The notes under the pieces: generated by a model
Told to the model about the DNA's origin: nothing
The model's database searches: none
Seen by the model: the letters and a program-made list of their open reading frames with translations, nothing else
In this document: in pieces, positions 36,862-46,409 of the stretch
Numbering within the stretch: position 1 is the stretch's first letter
Layout of the letters: each line of letters starts with the position of its first letter
Assembly (NCBI RefSeq): GCF_022870885.1
Contig: NZ_CP091509.1
Location: 2,615,564 to 2,679,563 of the forward strand
Length of the DNA stretch: 64,000 nt
Origin: Neisseria dumasiana
Lineage (GTDB): Bacteria > Pseudomonadota > Gammaproteobacteria > Burkholderiales > Neisseriaceae
Direction: 5' to 3'
Translations under genes and position numbers: made by a program

Positions 36862-38031
36862 TCAGTTCAGGCCGAGTGTGCCGCGCAGTTTGGCCAATTC
36901 TTCGGCTAGGGTGTTGATGGGTGCTTGCAGGGTTTTGCGGTCGGCTTCGCTGAGTTTGTCGTAGGTTTCAAAGCCGTCGGCGGTTTTGTATTTCGCCAAA
37001 ATGTCGTTCACGGCTTTGAAGTTGGCATCAACGTTATCCAGCAGCGCCTTGTTTTTTTCGGCGATCAGCGGGCGGAATAAATCAACGATTTTTTGTGCGC
37101 CTTCCATGTTGGCATTGAAGTCGCTCAAATCGGTGTGGCTGTAACGGTCTTCTTCGCCGCTGATTTTGCTGTTGGCTACTTCTTCAATCAACACGGCCGC
37201 GCCGCCGACTACTTTGTTGGGCGGGAAGGTCAGCACGTCGATTTCCTGCTTGAGTTTTTTCACGTCTTGTTCGAGCTTGTCGGCCACGGCTTCAACGCCT
37301 TTGGTGGTTTTTTCGATCCACAAGGCGTGTTCGATGCGGTGGAAGCCGCTGAAGGCCGGGTCTTTGGGGCCGGCTTTGAAGTCGTCTTCACGCGCGTCGA
37401 TGGCGGGGTCGAGTTCGTTAAACAGCTCGGCAATCGGTTCGATGCGTTCGTAGTGGGTGCGGGTGTCGGCAAACATGGCTTTGGCTTTGTCGGTTTCGCC
37501 CGCTTTCACGGCGGCAACGAAAGCGGCGGTTTTGCTCACCAATTGGTCGGCTTCCTGCTGAACGTAGGTTTTGTAGTCGGCCAGCGGTTGGGCGAGTTTG
37601 GCCATATCCGCTTCGCCGCCCGCCTGTTTGAAGCCGCTGTCGGTTACGGTGAGCTTGCCGCGTGGGTTGTTGAGCAGGCCGCAAGTCATTTCGTATTCGC
37701 CGGGCAGCAGGGTAACGGTCATTTTGTCGGCAAGGCCGGGGGCGATGTTTTCACGTTCGTCCACCACCATCACGCCTTTTAAGATTTCCCATTCGAGCTT
37801 GCGGCTGCTGTTGTTTTTGATGTTGAACACTACTTCGCCGCTAGGCACGGTGAGTTCCATCGGTTCGCATTTTTCATCGTTAACCGCCATATTGAAGCTG
37901 CCATCTTGCGCTTTGGCTTCGGCCGGTGCGCCGGATGCGGGCGCGGCGGTTTTTTCGGCTTCGGGCGGTTGGCAGGCGGTAAGGCCGAGTGCCAGCAGCA
38001 CGGATAAAGCGGTGATATTCAGTTTCTTCAT
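36862..38031 (-). CDS. efeO: Iron uptake system protein EfeO
   Basis: A 389-residue periplasmic iron-binding protein. The N-terminus is a signal peptide ending in LGLTAC, a lipobox-like cut, so it may be membrane anchored. A cupredoxin-like domain follows (about residues 45-130), then the M75-type helical domain with the HxxE motif in [10 protein letters not shown]. coli EfeO has the same two-domain layout. It starts 14 bases after the efeU stop, so the genes are transcribed together. Confidence 0.94.
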   Translation of the reverse strand: MKKLNITALSVLLALGLTACQPPEAEKTAAPASGAPAEAKAQDGSFNMAVNDEKCEPMELTVPSGEVVFNIKNNSSRKLEWEILKGVMVVDERENIAPGLADKMTVTLLPGEYEMTCGLLNNPRGKLTVTDSGFKQAGGEADMAKLAQPLADYKTYVQQEADQLVSKTAAFVAAVKAGETDKAKAMFADTRTHYERIEPIAELFNELDPAIDAREDDFKAGPKDPAFSGFHRIEHALWIEKTTKGVEAVADKLEQDVKKLKQEIDVLTFPPNKVVGGAAVLIEEVANSKISGEEDRYSHTDLSDFNANMEGAQKIVDLFRPLIAEKNKALLDNVDANFKAVNDILAKYKTADGFETYDKLSEADRKTLQAPINTLAEELAKLRGTLGLN

Positions 38032-38045
38032 GTTTTACCTCTTTC

Positions 38046-38882
38046 TCAATTTACTGGGGATTTTCCAACAGATGCAGCCGGTGAGCTGCCGCGTAAGAAC
38101 CAATACATCACGGGAATCAGGTAGAGCAGCCACACCAAAACTTCGCCCTGCGTGGGGTGGTCGGTATAGCCGAAAAAGCCGCCGAGCAATACGCCCAGCG
38201 GGCTGTCTTCGTGCAGGATGTGGGAAATGTCGAAAACGATGGTTTGCAGCCGGTTCCATACGCCCGCTTCATGCAGTGCACGCAACGAACCGGCGAGCAG
38301 GCCGGCGGCCACAAAAATCAAAAAAACGCCCGTCCAGCGGAAAAATTTTGCCAAATTCAGCCGTATGCCGCCCTGATAAATCAACGCACCGACTACAACC
38401 GCCGCCGTCAAACCCAGCACCGCGCCCGCCGGCATGTGCCAGCTCGGGCTTTGCTGGAATACGGCGAGCAGGAAAAACACACTTTCCAAGCCTTCGCGGG
38501 CTACCGCCAAAAAAGCCATGCCCACTAATGCCCAGCCTTGGCCGTTGCCGCGGTTTAAGGCCGTCTGAACCGAATCGTGCAGCTGCTGCTTCATGGAGCG
38601 CGCCGCTTTCTGCATCCATAAAATCATGTAAGTCAGCATGGCAACGGCTACCAGCCCGATGATGCCGACCACCAATTCCTGCTGCTTTTGCGGAATTTCG
38701 CCGGTGGCGGTGTGAATGCCGTATCCGAGAGTCAGGCACATCAACGCGGCTAACAGCACACCCAGCCACACTTTCGGCATTAAATGACCGTTGCCCGACT
38801 GATGCAGAAATCCGGCAACGATACCCACAATCAAAGCGGCTTCGATGCCTTCGCGAAGCATAATCAGGAAAGCAATCAACAT
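38046..38882 (-). CDS. efeU: Ferrous/ferric iron permease EfeU (FTR1 family)
   Basis: A 278-residue inner-membrane permease with about seven helices. The two REXXE iron-passage motifs of the FTR1 family are present: REGIEA in helix 1 (LMLREGIEAALIVG) and REGLES in the central part (VAREGLESVFFL). It is the first gene of the operon. A possible Fur site lies 50-70 bases upstream. No frameshift is present, unlike the broken copy in laboratory E. coli K-12 strains. Confidence 0.94.
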   Translation of the reverse strand: MLIAFLIMLREGIEAALIVGIVAGFLHQSGNGHLMPKVWLGVLLAALMCLTLGYGIHTATGEIPQKQQELVVGIIGLVAVAMLTYMILWMQKAARSMKQQLHDSVQTALNRGNGQGWALVGMAFLAVAREGLESVFFLLAVFQQSPSWHMPAGAVLGLTAAVVVGALIYQGGIRLNLAKFFRWTGVFLIFVAAGLLAGSLRALHEAGVWNRLQTIVFDISHILHEDSPLGVLLGGFFGYTDHPTQGEVLVWLLYLIPVMYWFLRGSSPAASVGKSPVN

Positions 38883-38932
38883 AGAAAAATGCTTTCGATC
38901 AATTGGATAGCCATTTATAAGCTTGTTTTAAA

Positions 38933-38951
38933 ATTAATGCAAATAATTTTT
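38933..38951 (-). promoter_or_regulatory. Possible Fur box upstream of efeU
   Basis: Read on the minus strand the 19 bases match the E. coli Fur consensus at 11 positions. The surrounding DNA is very AT-rich, which raises the chance of a random match. Fur control of efeU is known in E. coli. Confidence 0.35.
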
Positions 38952-38988
38952 ATTTTTAATTTATTGAGTAATAATCAAAAAAACAATA

Positions 38989-39016
38989 GGCCGTCTGAAT
39001 GATATTTCAGACGGCC
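38989..39016 (-). terminator. DUS hairpin after the TlpA-like gene
   Basis: GGCCGTCTGAA (38989-38999) pairs with TTCAGACGGCC (39006-39016), 56 bases past the stop. A Correia-end-like AAAGCCAATCAACTT (39028-39042) lies between. Confidence 0.55.
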
Positions 39017-39071
39017 CCGGTTCTATATAAAGCCAATCAACTTAATTCACAAACAGCCCTGCGGGCAAACG

Positions 39072-39554
39072 TTAACGCCCGCATTTGGCTTGGGCCGATT
39101 TCAAAACCTCGTCCAACTTTTCAGCCGTTACCTCACCCAACACCGCCTGTTTGTAGCCGCATTTCGGTGCCTCTACCACCGTAAAGGGCAGCGCCCCCAC
39201 CGTATTGCCGAAGCCTTTCATAAACCCCCGGCTGTCTTTGCCGGCATAACGCCAAATCGGATAACTCACCGGCGTCTGCTTGAGAAATTTGCCGATATTT
39301 TCGCTGCTGTCCAAAGCAATGCCCACCATATCGACGCTGCCTTTTTTCTGCTTTTTATACCAAGCCGACATTTCAGGCATTTCTTTGCGGCACGGGCCGC
39401 ACCAAGTGGCCCATAAATTGATGATCCGTACCGGCGCTTTCAACGCAGCCGTGCTTTGCGGTGTCGAACCGTTCCAGCTCTGCACATCCGCAGCAACCGC
39501 ATGGCTGCTAGCTGCGGCGGCAACGGCCAACATAAACGCATATACCTTTTTCAT
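39072..39554 (-). CDS. TlpA-like periplasmic thioredoxin
   Basis: A 160-residue thioredoxin-fold protein with a signal peptide (cut near AVA-AD, residue 21). The active site is WCGPC in LWATWCGPCRKEMPEM. The cis-proline region reads ALPFTVVE. Such TlpA/ResA proteins keep periplasmic cysteines reduced, for instance for cytochrome c assembly, using electrons from a DsbD-type protein. The client protein is unknown. A second Cys pair (PKCGY and AKCGR) in the C-terminal part is unusual for the family. Confidence 0.88.
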   Translation of the reverse strand: MKKVYAFMLAVAAAASSHAVAADVQSWNGSTPQSTAALKAPVRIINLWATWCGPCRKEMPEMSAWYKKQKKGSVDMVGIALDSSENIGKFLKQTPVSYPIWRYAGKDSRGFMKGFGNTVGALPFTVVEAPKCGYKQAVLGEVTAEKLDEVLKSAQAKCGR

Positions 39555-39676
39555 TGCGATACCTCAATAACATCAAACTGCCGCCATTTTATGCTTTTCA
39601 GACGGCCCAAGGCACAAGACAAATTGTAAAGCTTGGTTTACAATCGGAAAAATCATTGAAAATGTGAGGAACCGCC

Positions 39677-40033
39677 ATGCAGGAAGCCGTTACACTCTAC
39701 CATAACAACCGTTGCAGCAAATCGCGTGCCGCGCTCGCCCTTTTGCAAGTGCGCGGTCTGAAAACCAAAGTGGTCAATTATCTCGATACGCCGCCCACTT
39801 TTGAAGAATTAAAAAACATTTTCAACCAATTAGGTGCAGAATCGCCGCGCAGCATGATGCGCGTGAAAGATGCCCTCTACCAAGAATTGAATTTAAACCA
39901 TCCTGATTTAAGCCACGACGAACTGCTTCAGGCCATTGCCGATCATCCTGCGCTGCTTGAACGCCCCATCGCCGTTGTCGGCAACAGAGCCGCGGTAGGC
40001 CGCCCGCTCGAAAACATCGAAGCCTTGCTGTAA
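39677..40033 (+). CDS. arsC: ArsC-family reductase
   Basis: A 118-residue protein of the glutaredoxin-coupled arsenate reductase family. The active-site Cys13 lies in the NNRCSKSRAAL loop, and the RPIAVVGNRAAVGRP segment carries the Arg residues that bind the oxyanion in ArsC. No arsenic efflux gene is nearby, so the true substrate could differ (YffB- and Spx-like relatives exist). The next gene follows after 49 bases on the same strand. Confidence 0.85.
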   Translation: MQEAVTLYHNNRCSKSRAALALLQVRGLKTKVVNYLDTPPTFEELKNIFNQLGAESPRSMMRVKDALYQELNLNHPDLSHDELLQAIADHPALLERPIAVVGNRAAVGRPLENIEALL

Positions 40034-40082
40034 ATCCGCCCGATTGCCGTTGCAGGCATCAGAATCAAACCCGATAACCTTT

Positions 40083-40742
40083 ATGAGCATACCGATTTTC
40101 CGCAGCCGCAACGGCTTACGCTACCACCTGTTAAACGGCATTATTTTAAGCCTGCTGCTGGTGCTGTTTTCGTTTGCCTGCTGCATTTGGTCGGTTTACC
40201 ACACGGGCAACCAAACCTTGCCCGCAGGCGTGCGTGCCGACGCCGCCGTGGTACTCGGTGCCGCAGCGTGGGACAAACGCCCCTCGCCGGTGTTTCAAGA
40301 ACGCATCAACCATGCCATAACGCTCTACCAAAGCAAACGCGTAGAAAAACTTGTTTTTACCGGCGGCACACCCAAAAAAGGCTTCATGACCGAAGCCGAA
40401 GTAGGGCGCCGCTACGCCATCAAACAAGGCGTGCCCGCACGCGATATTTTGTTTGAAAACACCTCGCGCAACACATACGACAATCTGTACAACATCGCCC
40501 CCTTGCTGCGCGACAACGGCATCCGCACCATCATTATCGTGAGCGACCCCTACCATACCGCGCGTGCCGCCGCCATCGCCAAAGACCTCGAATTAAACGC
40601 CGCAGTGTCTGCCACCCCCACCAGCCGCTACACCGCTTCGCAAAAAAAAGCCAAGTTCCTTTTTCAAGAAAGCTACGCCTTGTTTCTCTATTACGCCGAA
40701 CACTGGGGCAACAGCATTTTGCGTTTTTTCGGCCTGCGTTAA
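40083..40742 (+). CDS. YdcF family (DUF218) membrane protein
   Basis: A 219-residue protein with one N-terminal membrane helix (about residues 13-32) and a DUF218 domain. The conserved pieces are DAAVVLGAAAWDKRPSP, FTGGTP, GVPARDILFENTSRNTYDN and IIVSDPYHTARA. Relatives include SanA and ElyC, linked to envelope integrity in E. coli. I start at ATG 40083, since the upstream TTG start would add a non-hydrophobic leader. A DUS hairpin follows. Confidence 0.82.
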   Translation: MSIPIFRSRNGLRYHLLNGIILSLLLVLFSFACCIWSVYHTGNQTLPAGVRADAAVVLGAAAWDKRPSPVFQERINHAITLYQSKRVEKLVFTGGTPKKGFMTEAEVGRRYAIKQGVPARDILFENTSRNTYDNLYNIAPLLRDNGIRTIIIVSDPYHTARAAAIAKDLELNAAVSATPTSRYTASQKKAKFLFQESYALFLYYAEHWGNSILRFFGLR

Positions 40743-40765
40743 ACGCCGATAGCGCCGTTATATAG

Positions 40766-40805
40766 AAAAGGCCGTCTGAAACCATAAGCGTTCAGACGGC
40801 CTTTT
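40766..40805. terminator. DUS hairpin between ydcF-like gene and mogA
   Basis: AAAAGGCCGTCTGAA (40766-40780) pairs exactly with 40791-40805. It serves both convergent genes. Confidence 0.75.
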
Positions 40806-40828
40806 GCATGGGTAAAACGATGCCGAGT

Positions 40829-41410
40829 TTATTTCTGTTTCGGCCGAAAAGCCTTGCACACGGCTTCGTCGGTTTCGATAAATGCTCCGCCGATGAGTTC
40901 GACGCAATAAGGTATGGCACTAAATAAGCCGTGTACTTTAATGTTTCCTTCGCCGTCACGCACGCCGCCGAGGGTTTCGGCGATGGACTTGGGGCGGCCG
41001 GGCAGGTTAACAATCAGGCATTTGCCGCGGATACCGGCGGTTTGGCGCGACAAAATGGCCGTCGGCACATAATAAAGGCTGATTTGGCGCATCTGTTCGC
41101 CGAATCCCGGCATTTCTTTGTCGATTACGGCCAATGTGGCTTCGGGCGTGATGTCGCGCGGCGAGGGGCCGGTGCCGCCGGTGGTGAAGATAATATCGCA
41201 ACCGTCGGTATCGGCCATTCGGCACAGCGCGGCTTCAATGGCATCTTGCTCGTCGGGAACCAGAGCTTCGGCAAAATGAATCGGATTGCTAACGGCCGCC
41301 TGCAACCATGTTTTCAGGGCGGGGATACCTTCGTCGGGGTAGATGCCGCTGCTGGCACGGTCGCTGGCGGAAAGCAGGCCGATTGTTACGGTATCGAGGG
41401 TACGGTTCAT
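40829..41410 (-). CDS. mogA: Molybdopterin adenylyltransferase MogA
   Basis: A 193-residue enzyme that adenylates molybdopterin before molybdenum insertion. The family signature TTGGTGPSPRDITPEAT and the conserved SDRASSGIYPDEG start are both present, along with VNLPGRPKSI. I start at the ATG 41408-41410; a longer frame upstream contains DUS-derived sequence. No other molybdenum cofactor gene is in the window. Confidence 0.93.
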   Translation of the reverse strand: MNRTLDTVTIGLLSASDRASSGIYPDEGIPALKTWLQAAVSNPIHFAEALVPDEQDAIEAALCRMADTDGCDIIFTTGGTGPSPRDITPEATLAVIDKEMPGFGEQMRQISLYYVPTAILSRQTAGIRGKCLIVNLPGRPKSIAETLGGVRDGEGNIKVHGLFSAIPYCVELIGGAFIETDEAVCKAFRPKQK

Positions 41411-41500
41411 CTTAAGCTCTTTCTTGTTCAAACGGCTGTTCAGACGGCCTCGCGGCTGTACAACCATCGGATAAGGCTCGCAGCAATACGCCGCACCAGC

Positions 41501-42220
41501 TTACAAATCAACCAGCAAACGGCGGATTTTTTCAATGGCGCTACGGGTATCGCCCCCGCAGCCGTGGGCATTGCTGCCGTTGGCGGTTACGCATGCGATG
41601 CCGGTTACGCCGCACAGATGCATATAAGGCAGCTCGAGTTCGCGTGCCAAAACGGCTTCAGGCATACCGGTCATGCCCACAATGTCGGCTCCGTCTTGAA
41701 GATAGCGGCGCACTTCGGCGCGGGTAGGCAGGCGCGGGCCTTGTATGCAGGCATAAACGGCTTTGTCGTAAACCGGTGTGCCGTGGGAGGCGGCATGCTC
41801 CAACACGGTTTTGCGCAAATCATTGTCGTAGGGATATGAAAAATCGGTGTGGACGACTTCTTGCGACTGGCCTTCAAAAAAAGTGCTGCTGCGGTTGAAG
41901 GTGTAATCAATCACGTCGTGGGGAACCACCAGCGAACCCGGCTCGAACGCTTCGCTCAATGCGGCCACAGATGCAATGGAAATAATGCTTTCCGCACCTA
42001 CCGAGTGCAACGCCCAAATATTGGCGCGGTAGTTGATTTCGTGCGGGGCGAGCGAATGGCTGAGGCCGTGACGGGCCAAAAAAACGATTTCGCTGCTGCC
42101 GAGCGTGCCGAACAGCAGAGGGCTGCTGGTCAGGCCGTATGGCGTGCGGACAATGCGGCGGTGGTTGATGTGGAGTTCGGGCAGGCGGGTTAGGCCGCTG
42201 CCGCCGATAACGGCTATCAT
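41501..42220 (-). CDS. S-methyl-5'-thioadenosine / thioinosine phosphorylase
   Basis: A 239-residue PNP/MTAP-family phosphorylase. It begins MIAVIGGSGL, has the phosphate and ribose site block FLARHGLSHSLAPHEINYRAN, and the MTAP-like VGMTGMPEAVLAREL. The NRSSTFFE segment and shorter length recall the S-methyl-5'-thioinosine phosphorylase of Pseudomonas more than human MTAP. The substrate is therefore either MTA or MTI. The start at 42218-42220 gives the standard N-terminus. The gene ends 90 bases before mogA and is on the same strand. Confidence 0.85.
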   Translation of the reverse strand: MIAVIGGSGLTRLPELHINHRRIVRTPYGLTSSPLLFGTLGSSEIVFLARHGLSHSLAPHEINYRANIWALHSVGAESIISIASVAALSEAFEPGSLVVPHDVIDYTFNRSSTFFEGQSQEVVHTDFSYPYDNDLRKTVLEHAASHGTPVYDKAVYACIQGPRLPTRAEVRRYLQDGADIVGMTGMPEAVLARELELPYMHLCGVTGIACVTANGSNAHGCGGDTRSAIEKIRRLLVDL

Positions 42221-42390
42221 GGGCAATATTCCGTAAATGATTAACAAAGGGCTTATTGTAAGGGATTCGCCTGCCGGTGTGTGCGTTACGGGTAATAAAC
42301 TTCATACCTGCCGCATACGGGTGATTCAGACGGCCTCAAAACGCACAAAGCAACCTTTGCCAGCTTATGCGGGATGCGGTTTAAGGCATA

Positions 42391-42404
42391 TATAGCCAAT
42401 CAAC
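42391..42404. repeat. Solo Correia-like terminus
   Basis: TATAGCCAATCAAC, the same end sequence as the element at 103, without a partner element. Similar solo ends occur near 6946, 39028 and 61381. Confidence 0.4.
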
Positions 42405-42445
42405 ACAGAAATGCGCCGCACAAATGGGAACAAAAGTTTCAGGCT

Positions 42446-43618
42446 CTAAGCGCGGGAATGGGTTTTCCGGTGCAGCCGGTAAACCGCCAGCCCCAATACC
42501 AAGCCCCAAAAAGCACTGCCGATGCCGAACAGCGTCATCCCCGAAGCGGAAGCCAACAGGGTAACCAAAGCCGCTTCGCGTGCCGTTTCCTCTTGCCACG
42601 CCCCGCTCAAATTGGCTTGCAGCGTACTGAAAATCGCAATACCCGCCAGCGCGGCCAAGAGTTCGGGCGGCAATACGTTGAACAGCGAAACCGTGATGCC
42701 GCCTGCCAAGCCGACCAACAGGTAAAACACCCCCAGCCAAACGGTGGCAAGATAACGCTTGTCGGGGTTTTTATCCACATCGCTGCCCATACAGATGGCC
42801 GCGCTGATAGAAGCAAGATTGATCATAAACACACCTAAAGGCGCGGTAAACACCGTAGCGGCGGCACTGCTTTCCACCAGCGGGCGGGCGGGCGTTTGAT
42901 AACCGTAGGCACGCAGCACCGCCATACCCGGCACATTCTGCGTAGCCAACGAAGCAATAAACAGCGGCACAGCCACACTGACGATATGCCCGACATGCCA
43001 ACCCGGCCACACCCATTCGAGCGCAGGATTCTGCCAAACCAGTTTGCCCGTATCCAACAGCCCCGCCCAAGCCGAATAACCGAAACCCGTTGCCAGCATC
43101 AACAGAATGCCGTAACGCGGCAGGCGGATTTTGCTGAGAAAATACACCGCCAGCATCATCACCACCAGCACGGTTTGGTGTTCCATCGCCGAAAACACCT
43201 TACTGCCGAAATTGATCAATATGCCCGCCAGCATCGCCGCTACCAACGACGCGGGAACCATACGCACCAAGCGGTCGAACCAACCCGTAGCCGACACCAG
43301 CCACATCACCCCCGCAGCCACCATAAAACCCGCCACCGCATCCTGCATCGGAATCCCCGACACTCCGGCCAGCACCGCCGCACCCGGCGTACACCACGCA
43401 ATCATCACCGGTGCCTTATAGCGGATGCTCAACACAATGGTCAGCAGGCCGCACATCAAGCCCAAAGACGTAAACCAAGAAACAATCTGGGTTTGAGACG
43501 CCTCGAAAGCCAGCGCGGCCTGATAAATAATCACGGCGGCACTCCCGTAAGACACCAGCAACGCTGCCAACGCAGCGGAGAGGTGGGAAGCTGAAAAATC
43601 AGAAAAACGGGGCATCAT
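42446..43618 (-). CDS. benE: Benzoate/H+ symporter BenE family transporter
   Basis: A 390-residue inner-membrane protein with about twelve helices. The BenE pattern includes AWCTPGAAVLAG, GIPMQDAVAGFMVAAG and SLATQNVPGMAVLRAYGY. Despite the name, bacteria without benzoate degradation genes also carry it, and none is seen here, so the substrate is uncertain. The C-terminus ends in a short basic tail. It stands alone on the minus strand; the 235 bp upstream hold no gene. Confidence 0.88.
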   Translation of the reverse strand: MMPRFSDFSASHLSAALAALLVSYGSAAVIIYQAALAFEASQTQIVSWFTSLGLMCGLLTIVLSIRYKAPVMIAWCTPGAAVLAGVSGIPMQDAVAGFMVAAGVMWLVSATGWFDRLVRMVPASLVAAMLAGILINFGSKVFSAMEHQTVLVVMMLAVYFLSKIRLPRYGILLMLATGFGYSAWAGLLDTGKLVWQNPALEWVWPGWHVGHIVSVAVPLFIASLATQNVPGMAVLRAYGYQTPARPLVESSAAATVFTAPLGVFMINLASISAAICMGSDVDKNPDKRYLATVWLGVFYLLVGLAGGITVSLFNVLPPELLAALAGIAIFSTLQANLSGAWQEETAREAALVTLLASASGMTLFGIGSAFWGLVLGLAVYRLHRKTHSRA

Positions 43619-43807
43619 GTGTTGGGGTGTGATGGTTAACGGAACGGGTTATAACATTAACATAAGCCGCTGTTTTTGCCCAATAGCGGGTAGGGGAATG
43701 ATGTTTGGCGAGGCTCACCAAGCTTGCTTTCAGACGGCCTCAAACCGTTTTGTGTGCGTGGCTTATATGCGGTTATTTCTTACATCTGAGGGTTTTGCAA
43801 AGGTATC

Positions 43808-43834
43808 AGGCCGTCTGAAATGTTCAGACGGCCT
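43808..43834 (-). terminator. DUS hairpin after mnmE
   Basis: AGGCCGTCTGAA (43808-43819) pairs with 43823-43834 around a three-base loop, 20 bases past the mnmE stop. Confidence 0.7.
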
Positions 43835-43854
43835 TCAACCCTTCATCATCCTGC

Positions 43855-45222
43855 CTATTTGCCGATACAGAACCTAGAAAAAATCACGCCCAGCAAATCG
43901 TCTGCCGTAAATTCGCCGGTGATTTCGCTGCATGCGGTTTGGGCCAGCCGCAGGTGTTCGGCCAGCAGCTCGATTTGGTTGTTGCCGCACAGGGCGGCGT
44001 TTTCGAGTTCGGCTTCGGCGGCGGAGAGCGCGGTGAGGTGGCGGCTGCGGGCGAGGAACAGGCTTTCGCTTTCGCCTTGCCAGCCGATTTCTTTCAATAA
44101 TGCCTGTTTCAACAAGTCTAAGCCTTCGCCGGTTTTGGCAGACAACCTGATTAAGGTATCGGCACCGCTGGCAGTGTTCAGGCCGTCTGAAAGCATTTCT
44201 ACGGTTTCGCCGGTGAGGTCGGTTTTATTGTGGATTTCGATTTTTTTCAGATTTTCGGGCAGGCTGTCGAGAATGGCTTGGGTTTTGGCGTTGATGCCTT
44301 CGCGCGGGTCGATCAGTATCAGCGCCACATCAGCTTCTTTTACGGCTTTTTGGCTGCGTTCGATGCCGATTTTTTCCACTACATCATCGGTTTCGCGCAG
44401 GCCGGCGGTGTCGATGATGTGAACGGGCACGCCGTCTAAGGTGATTTGTTCGCGCACGGTGTCGCGGGTGGTGCCGGCGATGTCGGTAACGATGGCGATG
44501 TCGTCGCCCGCCAAAGCATTGAGCAGACTGGATTTGCCGACGTTGGGCGCGCCCACCAGCACCACGTTCATGCCTTCGCGCAAAATCGCGCCTTGTTCGG
44601 CACTGGCCAACACGGTTTTCAGACGGCCTTGCAGCTCCGCCAGCTTGCCGCGTGCGTCGGCTGCTTCGAGAAAGTCAATGTCTTCTTCGGGAAAATCGAG
44701 CGTGGCTTCCACCAGCATCCGCAGGGTAATTAATTCGTCTACCAGCGCGTGAATGTGCTGCGAAAACGCGCCTTTGAGCGAACGCACGGCCATGCGGGCG
44801 GCGGAACGGCTGGAGGCGTCGATTAAGTCGGCCACGCTTTCGGCCTGCGCCAAATCGAGTTTGTTGTTGAGAAAAGCGCGTTTGGTAAACTCGCCCGGCT
44901 CGGCCATGCGCGCGCCCAGTTGCAGGCAGCGTTGCAGCAGCATATCCATCACCACCGGCCCGCCGTGGCCTTGCAGTTCGATTATGTCTTCGCCGGTGAA
45001 GCTGGCGGGCGCGGCAAAATAGAGCAGCAGGCCGTTGTCGATGGCTTGGCCGTCTGAATCCAAAAAGTCGGTGTAAAGGGCAACACGCGGCTTGGGGGTT
45101 TTGCCGCCGCTGATCTGCTGCGCCAACGGCAGCAGGTTTTTGCCTGAAATACGCACAACGCCTACGCCGCCGCGTCCGGGAGCGGTGGCAATGGCTGCAA
45201 TGGTGGGAGTGGGTGCGGACAT
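43855..45222 (-). CDS. mnmE: tRNA modification GTPase MnmE
   Basis: A 455-residue GTPase that, with MnmG, makes the cmnm5 modification at U34 of several tRNAs. The N-terminal folate-binding domain, the inserted G domain with [14 protein letters not shown] (G1) and DTAGLRE (G3), and the C-terminal Cys-Ile-Gly-Lys end (FCIGK) that carries the catalytic Cys are all present. Length is normal. It is a single-gene unit between two DUS hairpins. A DUS is also translated inside it near 44181. Confidence 0.97.
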   Translation of the reverse strand: MSAPTPTIAAIATAPGRGGVGVVRISGKNLLPLAQQISGGKTPKPRVALYTDFLDSDGQAIDNGLLLYFAAPASFTGEDIIELQGHGGPVVMDMLLQRCLQLGARMAEPGEFTKRAFLNNKLDLAQAESVADLIDASSRSAARMAVRSLKGAFSQHIHALVDELITLRMLVEATLDFPEEDIDFLEAADARGKLAELQGRLKTVLASAEQGAILREGMNVVLVGAPNVGKSSLLNALAGDDIAIVTDIAGTTRDTVREQITLDGVPVHIIDTAGLRETDDVVEKIGIERSQKAVKEADVALILIDPREGINAKTQAILDSLPENLKKIEIHNKTDLTGETVEMLSDGLNTASGADTLIRLSAKTGEGLDLLKQALLKEIGWQGESESLFLARSRHLTALSAAEAELENAALCGNNQIELLAEHLRLAQTACSEITGEFTADDLLGVIFSRFCIGK

Positions 45223-45262
45223 GGAGGTTTATCTCGAAAAGTAACGGTGTGATTATAGCAAA

Positions 45263-45293
45263 AGGCCGTCTGAAAACGGTTTTCAGACGGCCT
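45263..45293 (-). terminator. DUS hairpin between the baeRF-like gene and mnmE
   Basis: A 15-base arm (45263-45277) pairs with 45279-45293. It ends the upstream minus-strand gene. Confidence 0.7.
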
Positions 45294-45320
45294 GCGGCAG
45301 TATTCAATAGATTGGATACA

Positions 45321-46409
45321 TCAGTAGCGGGTAATTACTGCGATACCGTGCGAAGGGTTGATTTCTTTGAGGCTGTCGTTATCAACAAATTTAACGCGAC
45401 CGCCGTTGGCCAACACTTTCTCAATCATTTCGTCAACAATATCGTCGTAAGTGTTTTCGTTGGGTTCAAAACCTTCTTCCAACAGGGTGAGCGTGCGGCC
45501 GTCTTCGCTCACGGCGGCGGGCAGGTGCAGATCTTCTTCCACCACCAGCACGTCGGCACGGCCGTCGGTTGCGGCTTGCCAGATTTCGTTCAAACCGCCC
45601 ACAAACAAATTGTTGCCTTTGGCGTTTTCCAGTTCGCCGAACACTTTTTGGCGTTCTTCGTCCAAAGCTTCTTTCACTTGCGGCCAAATGTTTTTCGCCA
45701 GCTGGTGTTCGTTTTCATCGCTGTGGCCGCTGTGGATGTACAGCATCACGTCTTCGCTGTTGCGTGCACCGTCGCGGAAGTGGCCGATATTGCGGTCAAC
45801 ACCCACCACTACAATCGGAGCGGGAATCTGTTTTTGCGCTTCGGCCAATGCTTCGCCGATTTCGCGCATTTGGTCGGTAACGATTTGGTCGCGCACATGG
45901 CTGATGTCTTGGCTGGGGTTGGCGCCGGCAGTGGCGTTTTCCAAGCTGAACGGGAAGCCGTAGGCGTTCACTTCGTTCAAGTGGTCTTTGCGGCCTACAA
46001 ACAGGCGCGAGCCGTTTTCGCTCAATACGGTTAACAGATACAGTGGGCTGCGGTTCATGGCGTAAACCAAATCGCGGGTAAGGAAGTTGTTTTCGATGCT
46101 CACGCGCTCGGGCAGGCGGAACGGCAGTTTGAACAGTTCGCTGTATTCGGTGCTGGCAAAAATCACCAAGCCGTCGAGATTGTGTTCGTGGTCAACGCTG
46201 TCGGCCAAGCGGTGGATGGCTTCGGCAATATCGGCGGTTTCGCGCTTGCCGAATTCGGTTTCCAAACGGTTTACGGCTTCGCTTACCAGATTTTTCAAAC
46301 GGATGGGGTCTTTATCGTTGTCGGGAGAAGTGCGGTAGGTCGGCAGGGTAATGGTTACGCTGGGGTAAGACTGTTTGCTTTGAATTTCTTTGATGGTGTC
46401 TAAATTCAT
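45321..46409 (-). CDS. Bacterial archaeo-eukaryotic release factor-like protein (baeRF3-type)
   Basis: A 362-residue soluble protein. The N-terminal part (SVTITLPTYRTSPDNDKDPIRLKN) and the middle domain with LNEVNAYGFPF and VVVGVDRNIGHF resemble the baeRF family 3 proteins, which are related to eukaryotic release factor eRF1. Their proposed roles are in ribosome rescue or translation stress; the function is not settled. The family call is from overall pattern, with moderate certainty. The 460 bp upstream (46410-46871) contain no gene I can support. Confidence 0.65.
   Translation of the reverse strand: MNLDTIKEIQSKQSYPSVTITLPTYRTSPDNDKDPIRLKNLVSEAVNRLETEFGKRETADIAEAIHRLADSVDHEHNLDGLVIFASTEYSELFKLPFRLPERVSIENNFLTRDLVYAMNRSPLYLLTVLSENGSRLFVGRKDHLNEVNAYGFPFSLENATAGANPSQDISHVRDQIVTDQMREIGEALAEAQKQIPAPIVVVGVDRNIGHFRDGARNSEDVMLYIHSGHSDENEHQLAKNIWPQVKEALDEERQKVFGELENAKGNNLFVGGLNEIWQAATDGRADVLVVEEDLHLPAAVSEDGRTLTLLEEGFEPNENTYDDIVDEMIEKVLANGGRVKFVDNDSLKEINPSHGIAVITRY

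Noticed and set aside
39677..40033. An arsenic resistance operon.
   Set aside because: Only the ArsC-like reductase is present; there is no arsB or acr3, and the ArsR gene at 51.4 kb has sulfur-type cysteines.
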